A DNA stretch of 33,779 nucleotides. It comes from an uncultured Cryomorphaceae bacterium (GTDB lineage Bacteria > Bacteroidota > Bacteroidia > Flavobacteriales_D > Parvicellaceae). The notes under the pieces were generated by a model. The model saw nothing but the letters and a program-made list of their open reading frames with translations, ran no database searches and was not told the DNA's origin. Shown here piece by piece: positions 1 through 6,752 of the stretch. A program made the position numbers and the translations under genes. The stretch spans positions 1 through 33,779 of the forward strand of contig CAMZLL010000016.1 in NCBI GenBank assembly GCA_947311505.1, in the 5' to 3' direction. Every line of letters starts with the position of its first letter. The stretch's first letter is position 1.

Positions 1-86
1 CTAATCAGAAGTAGGTTGTATTTTTTGTCCTGTGTTACGATTTCAAGCGTAACACAGGACAAAAAATACAACCTACTTCTGATTAG
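1..86. repeat. Perfect fold-back inverted repeat at left edge
   Basis: Bases 1-39 are the exact reverse complement of bases 48-86, with an 8-nt loop at 40-47. The right arm is in frame with the beta-propeller gene that follows, so the left arm is an antisense copy of real coding sequence. This is typical of a contig end made by a chimeric fold-back read (multiple displacement amplification or an assembly graph error). The first 47 bases should be treated as unreliable. Confidence 0.93.
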
Positions 87-1053
87 TGCTACCGGAAAAG
101 TCAAGTGGTCAAGACCAATAAAAGAACCTATTATTGGGGGGATAACGCAAATAGACGTTTATGGAAATAATAAGTATCAGATGCTCTTCAATACCGCAAA
201 AAAAATACATTTGATAGATATAAACGGTAACGAAGTAAAGGGGTATCCGATTACACTTAAAGAAACGGCATCTAATCAAGTTAGGGCGTTGGATTATGAA
301 CACAATCATAATTATCGATTACTGCTGGCAACTATAACTCAGCAAATACTAAATTACAGTAAAGATGGAAAACTTGTAGATGGGTGGAAAGCGGATCCTA
401 CAAAAAGCATAATAACACAGCCTTTTCAACATTTTGTAACGGGAGGAAAAGACTATATTTTTAATGCCGATATACTTGGGAACATATATCTTTTGAATAG
501 AAAAGGGGAGATTAGGCATGTCGTAGATTCCACTTTTAGTACCTCTCAAAAGGATAAAGTATATTTAGTAGTTGGTAATTCTATCGAAACCACTAAGATT
601 ATTTTTGTAGATTCTGTTTCACAATTCGCTGCATTATTCTTTGATAACACTATGATGAAGCAGGAGATTGACACCTCCTTGTTTGATTACAACTACTATC
701 TCACAGATTTAGAAAACGATAACCTATATGAATATGTAGTGATGCAACCGCATAAATTATCTGTTTATGCTCCAGATAAATCGCTGATATTTAGTGAGAT
801 TTATGATTTTGATATCTCTAGAAATGTTAGTAGCGTTGGGGAAAAGTATAAACACACTATTGTCTATAATAGTTTGCAAGATCAAATTTTGGTGTACAAT
901 CATCAGTTTAAATTGCAACAAGGATTTCCACTTCCAGGTGGTCGTTACAACCTGTTAGGAGACATCAATAAAGATGGAAACAATGAAATAATAACCGTAT
1001 TAAATTCCAATGAATTTATTGTTTATACATTGAATTTGTTTTACGGAATGTAA
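49..1053 (+). CDS. C-terminal part of a conserved Bacteroidota beta-propeller protein (5' partial)
   Basis: Roughly 334 residues are readable from the end of the fold-back to the TAA. The reading frame continues into the artefactual arm, so any start codon there is not real and the N-terminus is missing. The protein is a string of short beta-strand blades with recurring patterns such as LIDINGNEVKGYP, GGKDYIFNADILGNIYLLNR and GDINKDGNNEIITVL, the last resembling an FG-GAP/VCBS-type blade. The order GKxKW, then Y/DxNGNxVxGYP, then a GGKDYI-like segment recalls the C-terminal propeller of a long hypothetical protein common in Bacteroidota. I recognise the family pattern but know no function. 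There are no catalytic motifs or membrane segments in the visible part. Location is probably extracytoplasmic, but that depends on the missing N-terminus. Confidence 0.75.
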   Translation, partial: VTQDKKYNLLLISATGKVKWSRPIKEPIIGGITQIDVYGNNKYQMLFNTAKKIHLIDINGNEVKGYPITLKETASNQVRALDYEHNHNYRLLLATITQQILNYSKDGKLVDGWKADPTKSIITQPFQHFVTGGKDYIFNADILGNIYLLNRKGEIRHVVDSTFSTSQKDKVYLVVGNSIETTKIIFVDSVSQFAALFFDNTMMKQEIDTSLFDYNYYLTDLENDNLYEYVVMQPHKLSVYAPDKSLIFSEIYDFDISRNVSSVGEKYKHTIVYNSLQDQILVYNHQFKLQQGFPLPGGRYNLLGDINKDGNNEIITVLNSNEFIVYTLNLFYGM

Positions 1054-1106
1054 TTTTTAGACCCCAAGTGTAGTTCGTTATATGTGCATTAATTGCGATG
1101 AGATAG

Positions 1107-1251
1107 TTCGCTTATGGGGTGTTGGTTTACGGTAGTATCTCTTCATTAGAAAAATATTAAGACGGTTGCAGAAGTACCTATCTCAACATTAGCCAATGTA
1201 GGTTTTCAAATAACCTTTTTTGAGGAGCAATTAAAATCAGATTTGGTGTAA
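1107..1251 (+). pseudogene. Possible remnant of a gene C-terminus (one frameshift)
   Basis: The 296-nt gap between the propeller gene and the lipoprotein is mostly featureless, but 1107-1251 reads like protein if one frameshift near 1156 is allowed. The first half gives YGVLVYGSISSLEKY. The second half, opening after a TAG at 1147, gives TVAEVPISTLANVGF and ends with EEQLKSDLV and a TAA. The amino-acid composition is protein-like, but I cannot assign a family and no start codon is visible. It may be a decayed C-terminus or chance. Confidence 0.25.
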
Positions 1252-1319
1252 TTTTCAGCAGTCATAGGATATAAGAAAAATAAATAACCTAAAACTCGAG
1301 AATAATCTACAATGTTGGG

Positions 1320-1327
1320 TATATTTG
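1320..1327 (+). promoter_or_regulatory. Bacteroidota -7 box TATATTTG for the lipoprotein gene
   Basis: This is an exact match to the Bacteroidota sigma-ABfr consensus TAnnTTTG, ending 22 nt before the ATG at 1350. That spacing recurs before several other genes in the window. I see no clear -33 TTG at the expected distance. Confidence 0.45.
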
Positions 1328-1349
1328 AATCTTACCAAATAATACTAAA

Positions 1350-1724
1350 ATGAAATCAACTCTTAAGTTAAGCTGGATATTGGGATTGTTAATTGTTTTT
1401 TCTGCTTGTTCTCCAACCAAAAAAATGGCGAAAGAAGCCGAAGAAAAAGCCAAAGAAGAAAAAATGAAAACCGAAAAGATAATAACAGATGCTGGTTACG
1501 TAAAAGCACTTGTTGTAAATAGAAACGGTTCTGATGGATGTGGCTTCCTGTTTGAGGTTATTGACACTAAAGAGTTAATCTCTCCATTGAAGTGGCCAGA
1601 AGATAACCTTCACCAAAAAGAAGGGAATATTGTTTGGATAAAATACAAATTGTCTGATTCACCACAAACAACTTGTTTAATATCTAAACCTGCTGCTGTT
1701 ACAGAGATTAAGTTGGTACAGTAA
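1350..1724 (+). CDS. Small putative lipoprotein
   Basis: A 124-aa protein with a lipoprotein signal: positively charged N-terminus, hydrophobic core around residues 8-19 and lipobox FSAC with the acylated Cys at residue 20. A very charged Lys/Glu-rich helix follows (about residues 25-45), then a compact beta-rich domain from about residue 48 with two Cys (SDGCGF and TTCLIS) that could pair. It is predicted to be anchored in the outer or inner membrane facing the periplasm. The ATG at 1350 is supported by the signal peptide and by the upstream TATATTTG. It stops 11 nt from the convergent stop of the permease gene. I recognise no family beyond 'Bacteroidota lipoprotein', and no function is proposed. 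Confidence 0.8.
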   Translation: MKSTLKLSWILGLLIVFSACSPTKKMAKEAEEKAKEEKMKTEKIITDAGYVKALVVNRNGSDGCGFLFEVIDTKELISPLKWPEDNLHQKEGNIVWIKYKLSDSPQTTCLISKPAAVTEIKLVQ

Positions 1725-1735
1725 TTTTAGTGCTT

Positions 1736-3385
1736 TTATTCAAATCTGATAGCCTTGATAGGACTAATTTTGGTTACAACATAAGAAGGTATAATAAGTG
1801 CTAAAATGCAAAGAAAAAATGCCCCCGCATTAATCATAAAAAATGTAAACCACTCATAGTGCATTGGAACAACACTTACGTAATAATTGGCTTGGTCTAG
1901 CGTGAGGAAATTCGTAGTATTTTGTATGAAAATAATGCCTATACCTAAGATGTTGCCATAGAGAAGTCCTCGTAAAACTAGATAGCCACCGTTGATGAGG
2001 AAAATCTTACGGATCATCCAATTGCCACTCCCGAGAGCTTTGAGAATCCCAATCATTTTGGTTCGCTCAAGGATTAACACCAATAAGGCGGAGGTCATAT
2101 TGATCATAGCAACTAACGTCATGAGTGCAAGGATGATATAGACATTCATATCGAGCATAGAAAGCCAATTAAAAATCTCAGGATGACGCTCTAAGATGCT
2201 AGAAACCTCTACGCTATTTTCGGTATAATATCTTGCTAACTTATTGCCTTCTGAAAGCTTTTCAAAATCATGAAGTACAATTTCGTAACCTCCACAATAC
2301 CCGGTATTTACTTGGTTTGTTCTGTGAAGAGTAGTGGTGATTAACTTATCTCCCATTTGATACTTGATAGTAGAGTCGTTTATATAATCAATAGTCCAAT
2401 GCGAATTTTTTGAAGGGCAAGCGCAGTCTTCAGATTTGATTACTTTAATCTGAAGTTGTATCGTGTCGGGATTAGAGAGCATCATCGTTTCGTCTGCAAA
2501 AGCATATTCATCAAAGTCTGAGGCAATTAAAGTAATGGAGGTGTCGTTTGATAAGCAAATAGGAGCGTAAGCGTATTCGCCAAAAGTACCACCACTCCAA
2601 CTGTATTTGTAGTTTTGATTGCCTCCGTTAGCAGAGGCTTTTAGTAGTGTGCTTCCTTCAAAGCAGGAGTCAAGAAAGGAAAGGTTTGCTTTGATGTTCC
2701 ATTTGTTAATCTTGCTGAGTTGGGCTATGTCAATGAAGGCAAATTGTTTGTCAAAATCTTCTAGCCCTGTTTCATAGATACCTCCGATTATAAAGTTTCT
2801 TTGTTTTGGTCCATTTCCAACGACAAAAAATGCGGTGATTTTTTCTCCTATGTCGAGTTGTAATTGGTTGGCAGTAAATTGAGAAATCAAAATGGTATCG
2901 TTAGGCTTTTTATCGAGAAAAGAAGGAAAAATGCCTGATTTTAGATTTTTAAGAATAAAGTCTTTGTCAAAATCTGCTCCAACACCTTTGAAAACAATGC
3001 CAGTCATATCTCGAAGGTCTTTGCCTTGGTGGTTTTGTCCTGTTACCTCTTTGGATTGAAGTATGGCGGGTTTGTAGGCAATTTGAAAAACTGATTTTAT
3101 TTCAGGGTCGGCACGCAAATCGTTCAGCCAATTCGGGTTGGTTTTCATTTTTACACTTTCAAAAGAACCATTGCTCATAGGAGATGTAAGCTGTACGTGA
3201 CCTCCAAATCCCAGAACTTTGTTGCGAACCTCTGTCTGGAACCCAACTGCTACAGAAACAGAAAGTAGCATCACTGCTACACCTATGGCTATACCTATAG
3301 TCGCAAGATTGACGATGGGTTTAGATATTCGTTTCTCAAAGCCTCCTTTGAGCATTCGTTTTGCTATGAAAAATTCTGTTTTGAT
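1736..3385 (-). CDS. LolC/E-type FtsX-domain ABC transporter permease with an inserted domain
   Basis: Inner-membrane permease of the MacB/LolCDE class. Relatives extract lipoproteins or other substrates with an ATP-binding partner, which is not in this window. The N-terminus reads I-K-T-E-F-F-I-A-K-R and is followed by the first membrane helix (IGIAIGVAVMLLSVSVAVGF) and RNKVLGFGGHV, all typical of the family. Three C-terminal helices (around VYIILALMTLVAMINM, YLVLRGLLYGNILGIG and FFMINAGAFFLCILAL) form the FtsX domain. Family members end near 400 aa. This one is about 549 because roughly 130 residues are inserted between INKWN and GGYEIVLHDF, with an SprB-like GNQNYKYSWSGG segment and several Cys. 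The conserved start position is an ATC at 3383-3385. The first ATG (3353-3355) would remove the conserved FIAKR segment. A near-consensus promoter lies 22 nt upstream of the ATC, which favours the longer form. Confidence 0.85.
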   Translation of the reverse strand: MKTEFFIAKRMLKGGFEKRISKPIVNLATIGIAIGVAVMLLSVSVAVGFQTEVRNKVLGFGGHVQLTSPMSNGSFESVKMKTNPNWLNDLRADPEIKSVFQIAYKPAILQSKEVTGQNHQGKDLRDMTGIVFKGVGADFDKDFILKNLKSGIFPSFLDKKPNDTILISQFTANQLQLDIGEKITAFFVVGNGPKQRNFIIGGIYETGLEDFDKQFAFIDIAQLSKINKWNIKANLSFLDSCFEGSTLLKASANGGNQNYKYSWSGGTFGEYAYAPICLSNDTSITLIASDFDEYAFADETMMLSNPDTIQLQIKVIKSEDCACPSKNSHWTIDYINDSTIKYQMGDKLITTTLHRTNQVNTGYCGGYEIVLHDFEKLSEGNKLARYYTENSVEVSSILERHPEIFNWLSMLDMNVYIILALMTLVAMINMTSALLVLILERTKMIGILKALGSGNWMIRKIFLINGGYLVLRGLLYGNILGIGIIFIQNTTNFLTLDQANYYVSVVPMHYEWFTFFMINAGAFFLCILALIIPSYVVTKISPIKAIRFE

Positions 3386-3407
3386 AGATGTAAAATCAAT
3401 TAGCCTG

Positions 3408-3415
3408 CAAAGTAA
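3408..3415 (-). promoter_or_regulatory. Near-consensus -7 box (TTACTTTG) for the permease
   Basis: On the reverse strand this reads TTACTTTG, seven of eight positions of TAnnTTTG. It ends 22 nt from the ATC at 3383-3385, the same spacing as at other genes here. That supports translation starting at the ATC rather than 30 nt further down at the ATG. Confidence 0.35.
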
Positions 3416-3463
3416 ATGATTTTCAATTAAGAACGATAGATAGTTTTTTAATAATCAAGTATT

Positions 3464-3540
3464 AGGTGGGTTTTGCAAGCTCCGCCTTCGAGTTTTCTCC
3501 CTGCGGTCGACCTCAGGCATCGGTTTCGGATTTGTTTGCT
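3464..3540. repeat. 77-bp direct repeat, copy 1 (left of the GIY-YIG gene)
   Basis: Starts AGGTGGGTTTTGCAAGCTCC and ends near GGATTTGTTTGCT. It is almost identical to 3886-3963, differing only in a CG/GGG spot near the end, and its last bases overlap the stop codon of the nuclease gene. A shortened third version (CTCCGTCTTCGAG then CCTCAGGCATCG) lies at 4047-4079. Its base composition is richer in G+C than its surroundings. Confidence 0.9.
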
Positions 3541-3865
3541 AAAGCTTACTGTTGTTTTTTGAATCGAGGTTTTGTTTTCTATCTCGATAAGCTATGGCTA
3601 AGTCAGGAAGTAAATTATGGGCGTTGTTTATAAGCGCTTCCTTTTTCTTTCTGCTCCAACCTTGAATTTGTTTTTCTCTGTAGAAAGCATCTGAAACTCT
3701 TTCGTATTCTTCCCAATAGACAAGCTTTATGGGGAGTCGTTTTTTTGTGTGATTGGCTCCTTCTCCGCTTTGATGTTGCTGTATTCTTCTATCTAAGTCA
3801 TTTGTGCTACCTGTATAATAACTGTCGTCATTGCATTTAAGAATATATGTCCAACCTTTTTTGAT
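3539..3865 (-). CDS. GIY-YIG nuclease family protein (UPF0213-like), no ATG start
   Basis: A 108-aa reading frame on the reverse strand. It opens with GWTYILKC, continues SYYTGSTNDLDRRI (the GIY-YIG core and its Arg), then GEGANHTKKRLP, VYWEEY and FYREKQIQGWSRKKKEAL, where the Glu of YREKQ is the metal-binding residue. This is the complete single-domain architecture of the UPF0213/YhbQ-like family, with nothing missing. The odd point is the start. The residues K-K-G-W are preceded by ATC (3863-3865), and two codons further upstream is a TAA, so no ATG, GTG or TTG is available near the N-terminus. Either initiation is at AUC or the gene has lost its start codon. It is enclosed by 77-bp direct repeats, which suggests it travels with them. 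The exact cellular role of such small nucleases is unknown. Confidence 0.8.
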   Translation of the reverse strand: MKKGWTYILKCNDDSYYTGSTNDLDRRIQQHQSGEGANHTKKRLPIKLVYWEEYERVSDAFYREKQIQGWSRKKKEALINNAHNLLPDLAIAYRDRKQNLDSKNNSKL

Positions 3866-3869
3866 GGTT

Positions 3870-3877
3870 TAAAGATA
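3870..3877 (-). promoter_or_regulatory. Possible -7 box TATCTTTA for the GIY-YIG gene
   Basis: Reverse-strand TATCTTTA matches TAnnTTTG at seven of eight positions and ends only 4 nt before the ATC, which would give a nearly leaderless transcript. The same short spacing is seen before the DUF4143 gene. Weak evidence on its own. Confidence 0.22.
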
Positions 3878-3885
3878 GTGATTAA

Positions 3886-3963
3886 AGGTGGGTTTTGCAA
3901 GCTCCGCCTTCGAGTTTTCTCCCTGCGGTCGACCTCAGGCATCGGTTTGGGGATTTGTTTGCT
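3886..3963. repeat. 77/78-bp direct repeat, copy 2 (right of the GIY-YIG gene)
   Basis: Near-identical to 3464-3540, in the same orientation and 422 bp further on. The two copies bracket the GIY-YIG frame: one covers its stop codon, the other lies just upstream of its promoter-like box. The interior contains GGTCGACC, a perfect 8-bp palindrome. Confidence 0.9.
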
Positions 3964-3967
3964 GTCA

Positions 3968-4026
3968 TTTTTGAATAGAAGTGGTATCGTTGAGTGAGGT
4001 TTTTCGGTAGAAAAAGAACTCGAAGT
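3968..4026. repeat. 59-bp dispersed repeat, copy A
   Basis: Runs from TTTTTGAAT to CTCGAAGT and contains a small hairpin TTTTTC-GGTA-GAAAAA. It matches 27541-27599, about 23.5 kb away in the same orientation, with roughly six mismatches, all in the first half. Both copies are intergenic. Followed at 4031-4045 by GTTTTCGAGATGTTA, whose 15 bases recur between the convergent genes near 17940-17954. Confidence 0.85.
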
Positions 4027-4138
4027 TAACGTTTTCGAGATGTTACCTCCGTCTTCGAGAGCCTCAGGCATCGTTTTCGAGATTATTGATTATAAACATC
4101 GTTTTTAATTTTAATCTGAGCTATTAATAAAGATGGAT

Positions 4139-4146
4139 TATCTTTG
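4139..4146 (+). promoter_or_regulatory. -7 box TATCTTTG for the namZ-like gene
   Basis: Exact TAnnTTTG consensus ending 21 nt before the ATG at 4168. It explains why the signal-peptide ATG is preferred over the in-frame TTG at 4144, which would lie inside the promoter box. Confidence 0.5.
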
Positions 4147-4167
4147 AAAAGAATTATACATATTAAA

Positions 4168-5352
4168 ATGAAATTTAGAATTATAAATACATTGCTACTC
4201 CTCTTGATTGGCGTGCTTAGTTTCTCTCAACAGTTCAAAACTTCAATCAAGACTGGAGCTGAACAGACTGAATTGTATTTACCTCAAATAAAAGGTAAAA
4301 ATGTGGCTTTGGTAGCAAATCAAACATCAATAATCGGGGCAACACATCTGGTAGATAGTTTACTGTCGTTAGATGTTTCCTTGAAAGCCGTATTTGCTCC
4401 CGAACATGGTTTTAGAGGTACCGCAGATGCTGGCGAAAAAGTAAAAGATGGTAAAGATTCCAAAACCGGAATTCCTATTTACTCGTTGTATGGAAGAAAG
4501 AATCGAAAGCCTTCAGCAGAAAAATTAGCAGGTATTGATGTGGTGATATTTGATTTGCAGGATGTGGGAGTGCGTTTTTATACTTATATCAGCACCATGC
4601 ATTATGTGATGGAGGCTTGTGCAGAACAAAAGATTAAAATGATTATCTTAGACAGACCCAATCCGAATGGGTTTTATGTAGATGGACCTGTTTTGAAAAA
4701 AGGAAATGAGTCTTTTATAGGAATGCATCAAGTTCCTATTGTACATGGAATGACCATAGGTGAATATGCCAAAATGGTACTAGGAGAGAAGTGGCTGGAT
4801 AATAATAATCTTGACTTAACGATTATACCTTGTAAGGATTACGAACATAGTGATTTTTATAAATTACCGGTAGCTCCTTCTCCTAATTTACCGAATATGA
4901 TTTCTATTTATTTGTATCCTTCGCTTTGTTTGTTTGAGGGCACAAGTGTAAGTATAGGGAGAGGAACTTCTAAGCCGTTCCAACAGTTTGGAGCACCTTT
5001 TTTGGAGGCAGATTATTCGTTCACTCCACAACCTATGTTTGGAGCTAAGCACCCAAAATTAGAAGGTGAAAAATGCAGCGGGTATGACTTAACTGATTTT
5101 GGATCTATGTATATACGAACATACGGGAAGTTGTATTTGTTTTGGATTAATGCATCTTATCAGCAATGCCCCGATACCGCTACTTTTTTTAGAAAAGATG
5201 GATTTTTTAGATTGCTAACAGGCGATCCTGTTATACAGAAAATGATAGAGAACGGCAAGTCCACAGAAGAAATCTGGAATTCTTTTCAGCCAGAAGTGGA
5301 AGCGTTTAAAAATATTAGGAGGAAGTATTTGCTTTATGTTGATTTTGAGTGA
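4168..5352 (+). CDS. Exported NamZ-like exo-beta-N-acetylmuramidase (DUF1343, GH171)
   Basis: A 394-aa protein with an N-terminal Sec signal (FRIINTLLLLLIGVLSFSQQ). The mature part shows the DUF1343 hallmarks in order: LKGKNVALVANQTS-type start (here IKGKNVALVANQTS), FAPEHGFRG near residue 80, the segment VVIFDLQDVGVRFYTYISTM, LDRPNPNG, and the SIGRGTSKPFQQFGAPF segment in the second half. Characterised members (NamZ of Bacillus subtilis and Tannerella forsythia) release N-acetylmuramic acid from the non-reducing end of peptidoglycan fragments, so a periplasmic wall-recycling role is expected. Length is normal for the family. The start is set by the signal peptide and the upstream TATCTTTG. 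It precedes the polysaccharide genes by only 14 nt and may be co-transcribed with them, although its function is distinct. Confidence 0.9.
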   Translation: MKFRIINTLLLLLIGVLSFSQQFKTSIKTGAEQTELYLPQIKGKNVALVANQTSIIGATHLVDSLLSLDVSLKAVFAPEHGFRGTADAGEKVKDGKDSKTGIPIYSLYGRKNRKPSAEKLAGIDVVIFDLQDVGVRFYTYISTMHYVMEACAEQKIKMIILDRPNPNGFYVDGPVLKKGNESFIGMHQVPIVHGMTIGEYAKMVLGEKWLDNNNLDLTIIPCKDYEHSDFYKLPVAPSPNLPNMISIYLYPSLCLFEGTSVSIGRGTSKPFQQFGAPFLEADYSFTPQPMFGAKHPKLEGEKCSGYDLTDFGSMYIRTYGKLYLFWINASYQQCPDTATFFRKDGFFRLLTGDPVIQKMIENGKSTEEIWNSFQPEVEAFKNIRRKYLLYVDFE

Positions 5353-5366
5353 AAAAAGAGTAAATT

Positions 5367-6752
5367 TTGATTAGGACAGGTAATATAGGAGTAGTAGATT
5401 TTCAATGGTTTGAATGGGTTTTAATACCATTCTTATTGATGTTAATATATATTATTACATCTATAATTAAGGAAAAAAATATAAAAAAAAATGAAGCCTA
5501 CAAATATTTTCAAGCAGGAATATTTTTTAAAATCGGATTAGGAATTGCTTTTGGTTTAATTTATGTCTTCTATTATGGTGGTGGAGATACTACGGCTTAT
5601 TATGCTAGTTCGGTTCCGTTAGCACGTTTGTTTTGGGAAAGCCCATCTGATTATTTTGAATTAATGATTAGAAATCCTTTCCCTGAAGGGTATCTTCAAG
5701 AATGGAGGGTGTATTCTTCTAATATTTTTTCTGCTGAAACCGGAATTCCTTATAGTAGCTTTTTATCTGACCCTAAAACTTTTATGGTTTGTAAGCTCAT
5801 TAGCCCATTGCTTATTATTACCGGAGAGAGTTACTTCGCATCGACCATACTCCTATCTACATTGATGTACTACCCTATTTGGAAGTTGTTTTTAATTTTC
5901 GATAATCAATTTAAAGGCATAACGTTTAAATTGGCAATTGCATTTTTGTTTATACCCTCTGTTGCTTTTTGGGGAAGTGGCATTATGAAAGATACGTTTA
6001 CATATTCGGCTACGCTATTGTTTGTCGTTGCTGTTTTTTCTATTTTAAAGTATCATCAAAAATGGAAACAAGTTATGATACTTTTATTTGCTAGCTTTAT
6101 AATTATTTCTATAAAACCATATATTTTCATCATTCTTTTACCAAGTACAGGCTTATGGATTTACGCTAACTCCTCAAATAATATATCAAGTCCTATTATT
6201 AAATTTATTGCATTGCCATTTTTGTTTGTAGTTTTCATGGGGGGAAGTTTACTTTTGTTAAATTCATTGGGGGCAAGTATGGATAAATTTGCGCTAGATA
6301 AGGCTATTGAAACAACGGTTATTACGCAAGATGATTTTTTAAATAATAAGTCTTACGGAGATAATAAATTTGATATTGGAGAATTGGATGGAAGTGTTTC
6401 TAATTTGTTATCCAAATTCCCTATTGCTACTTTTTCAGGCTTATATAGACCTTCTATGATAGAGGTTAGAAATATTGTTTCTTTGATTTCTGCTGTAGAA
6501 AATTTATTTTTAATGTACTTATTCAGTAGGTTTCTTTTTACCGTAGGAATGAAAAAGGTCTATAAAATAATAAAAGAAAATTCTTTATTATTATTTTGTT
6601 TGATCTTTACATTACTATTTGCTTTTATGATTGGAGTTACTACGCCTAATTTTGGAGCATTAGTACGGTTTAAAATTCCTTTGATTCCTTTTTATGTAGC
6701 TTTATTGTTTATACTAAATTCTAAGCTGAAATTTTCAAAAAACACATTATGA
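5367..6752 (+). CDS. Polytopic membrane protein, possible GT-C glycosyltransferase or polysaccharide polymerase
   Basis: About 461 residues with some ten hydrophobic segments. The first (WFEWVLIPFLLMLIYIITSI) is followed by a second helix and then YYGGGDTTAYYASSV, an acidic motif in the first long loop. Its position is like the catalytic Asp loop of GT-C enzymes, and a loop of this kind is also seen in some polymerases. Late charged loop residues are few. The start is assigned to TTG at 5367, because no ATG precedes the first helix and the TTG falls 14 nt after the previous stop. The end overlaps the acyltransferase start by 4 nt (ATGA), so the two are translationally coupled. Given its neighbours, a role in polymerising or extending the surface glycan is plausible, but no family is firmly recognised. 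Confidence 0.7.
   Translation: MIRTGNIGVVDFQWFEWVLIPFLLMLIYIITSIIKEKNIKKNEAYKYFQAGIFFKIGLGIAFGLIYVFYYGGGDTTAYYASSVPLARLFWESPSDYFELMIRNPFPEGYLQEWRVYSSNIFSAETGIPYSSFLSDPKTFMVCKLISPLLIITGESYFASTILLSTLMYYPIWKLFLIFDNQFKGITFKLAIAFLFIPSVAFWGSGIMKDTFTYSATLLFVVAVFSILKYHQKWKQVMILLFASFIIISIKPYIFIILLPSTGLWIYANSSNNISSPIIKFIALPFLFVVFMGGSLLLLNSLGASMDKFALDKAIETTVITQDDFLNNKSYGDNKFDIGELDGSVSNLLSKFPIATFSGLYRPSMIEVRNIVSLISAVENLFLMYLFSRFLFTVGMKKVYKIIKENSLLLFCLIFTLLFAFMIGVTTPNFGALVRFKIPLIPFYVALLFILNSKLKFSKNTL

Noticed and set aside
16-48. A start codon and N-terminus for the first gene in the left arm
   Set aside because: Those bases are the artefactual inverted copy of downstream sequence.
1054-1140. A terminator from ACCCCA pairing with TGGGGT after the first gene
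   Set aside because: The stem is only six pairs with a loop of about 50 nt and no T-run directly after it.
3793-4071. A 92-aa reverse-strand protein starting inside the repeats
   Set aside because: It reads the GIY-YIG coding region in the wrong frame and runs through the direct repeats; the nuclease frame has the family motifs.
3464-4079. A CRISPR array or leader
   Set aside because: Only two full repeat copies, 422 bp apart, with a gene between them; no regular spacers and no cas genes.
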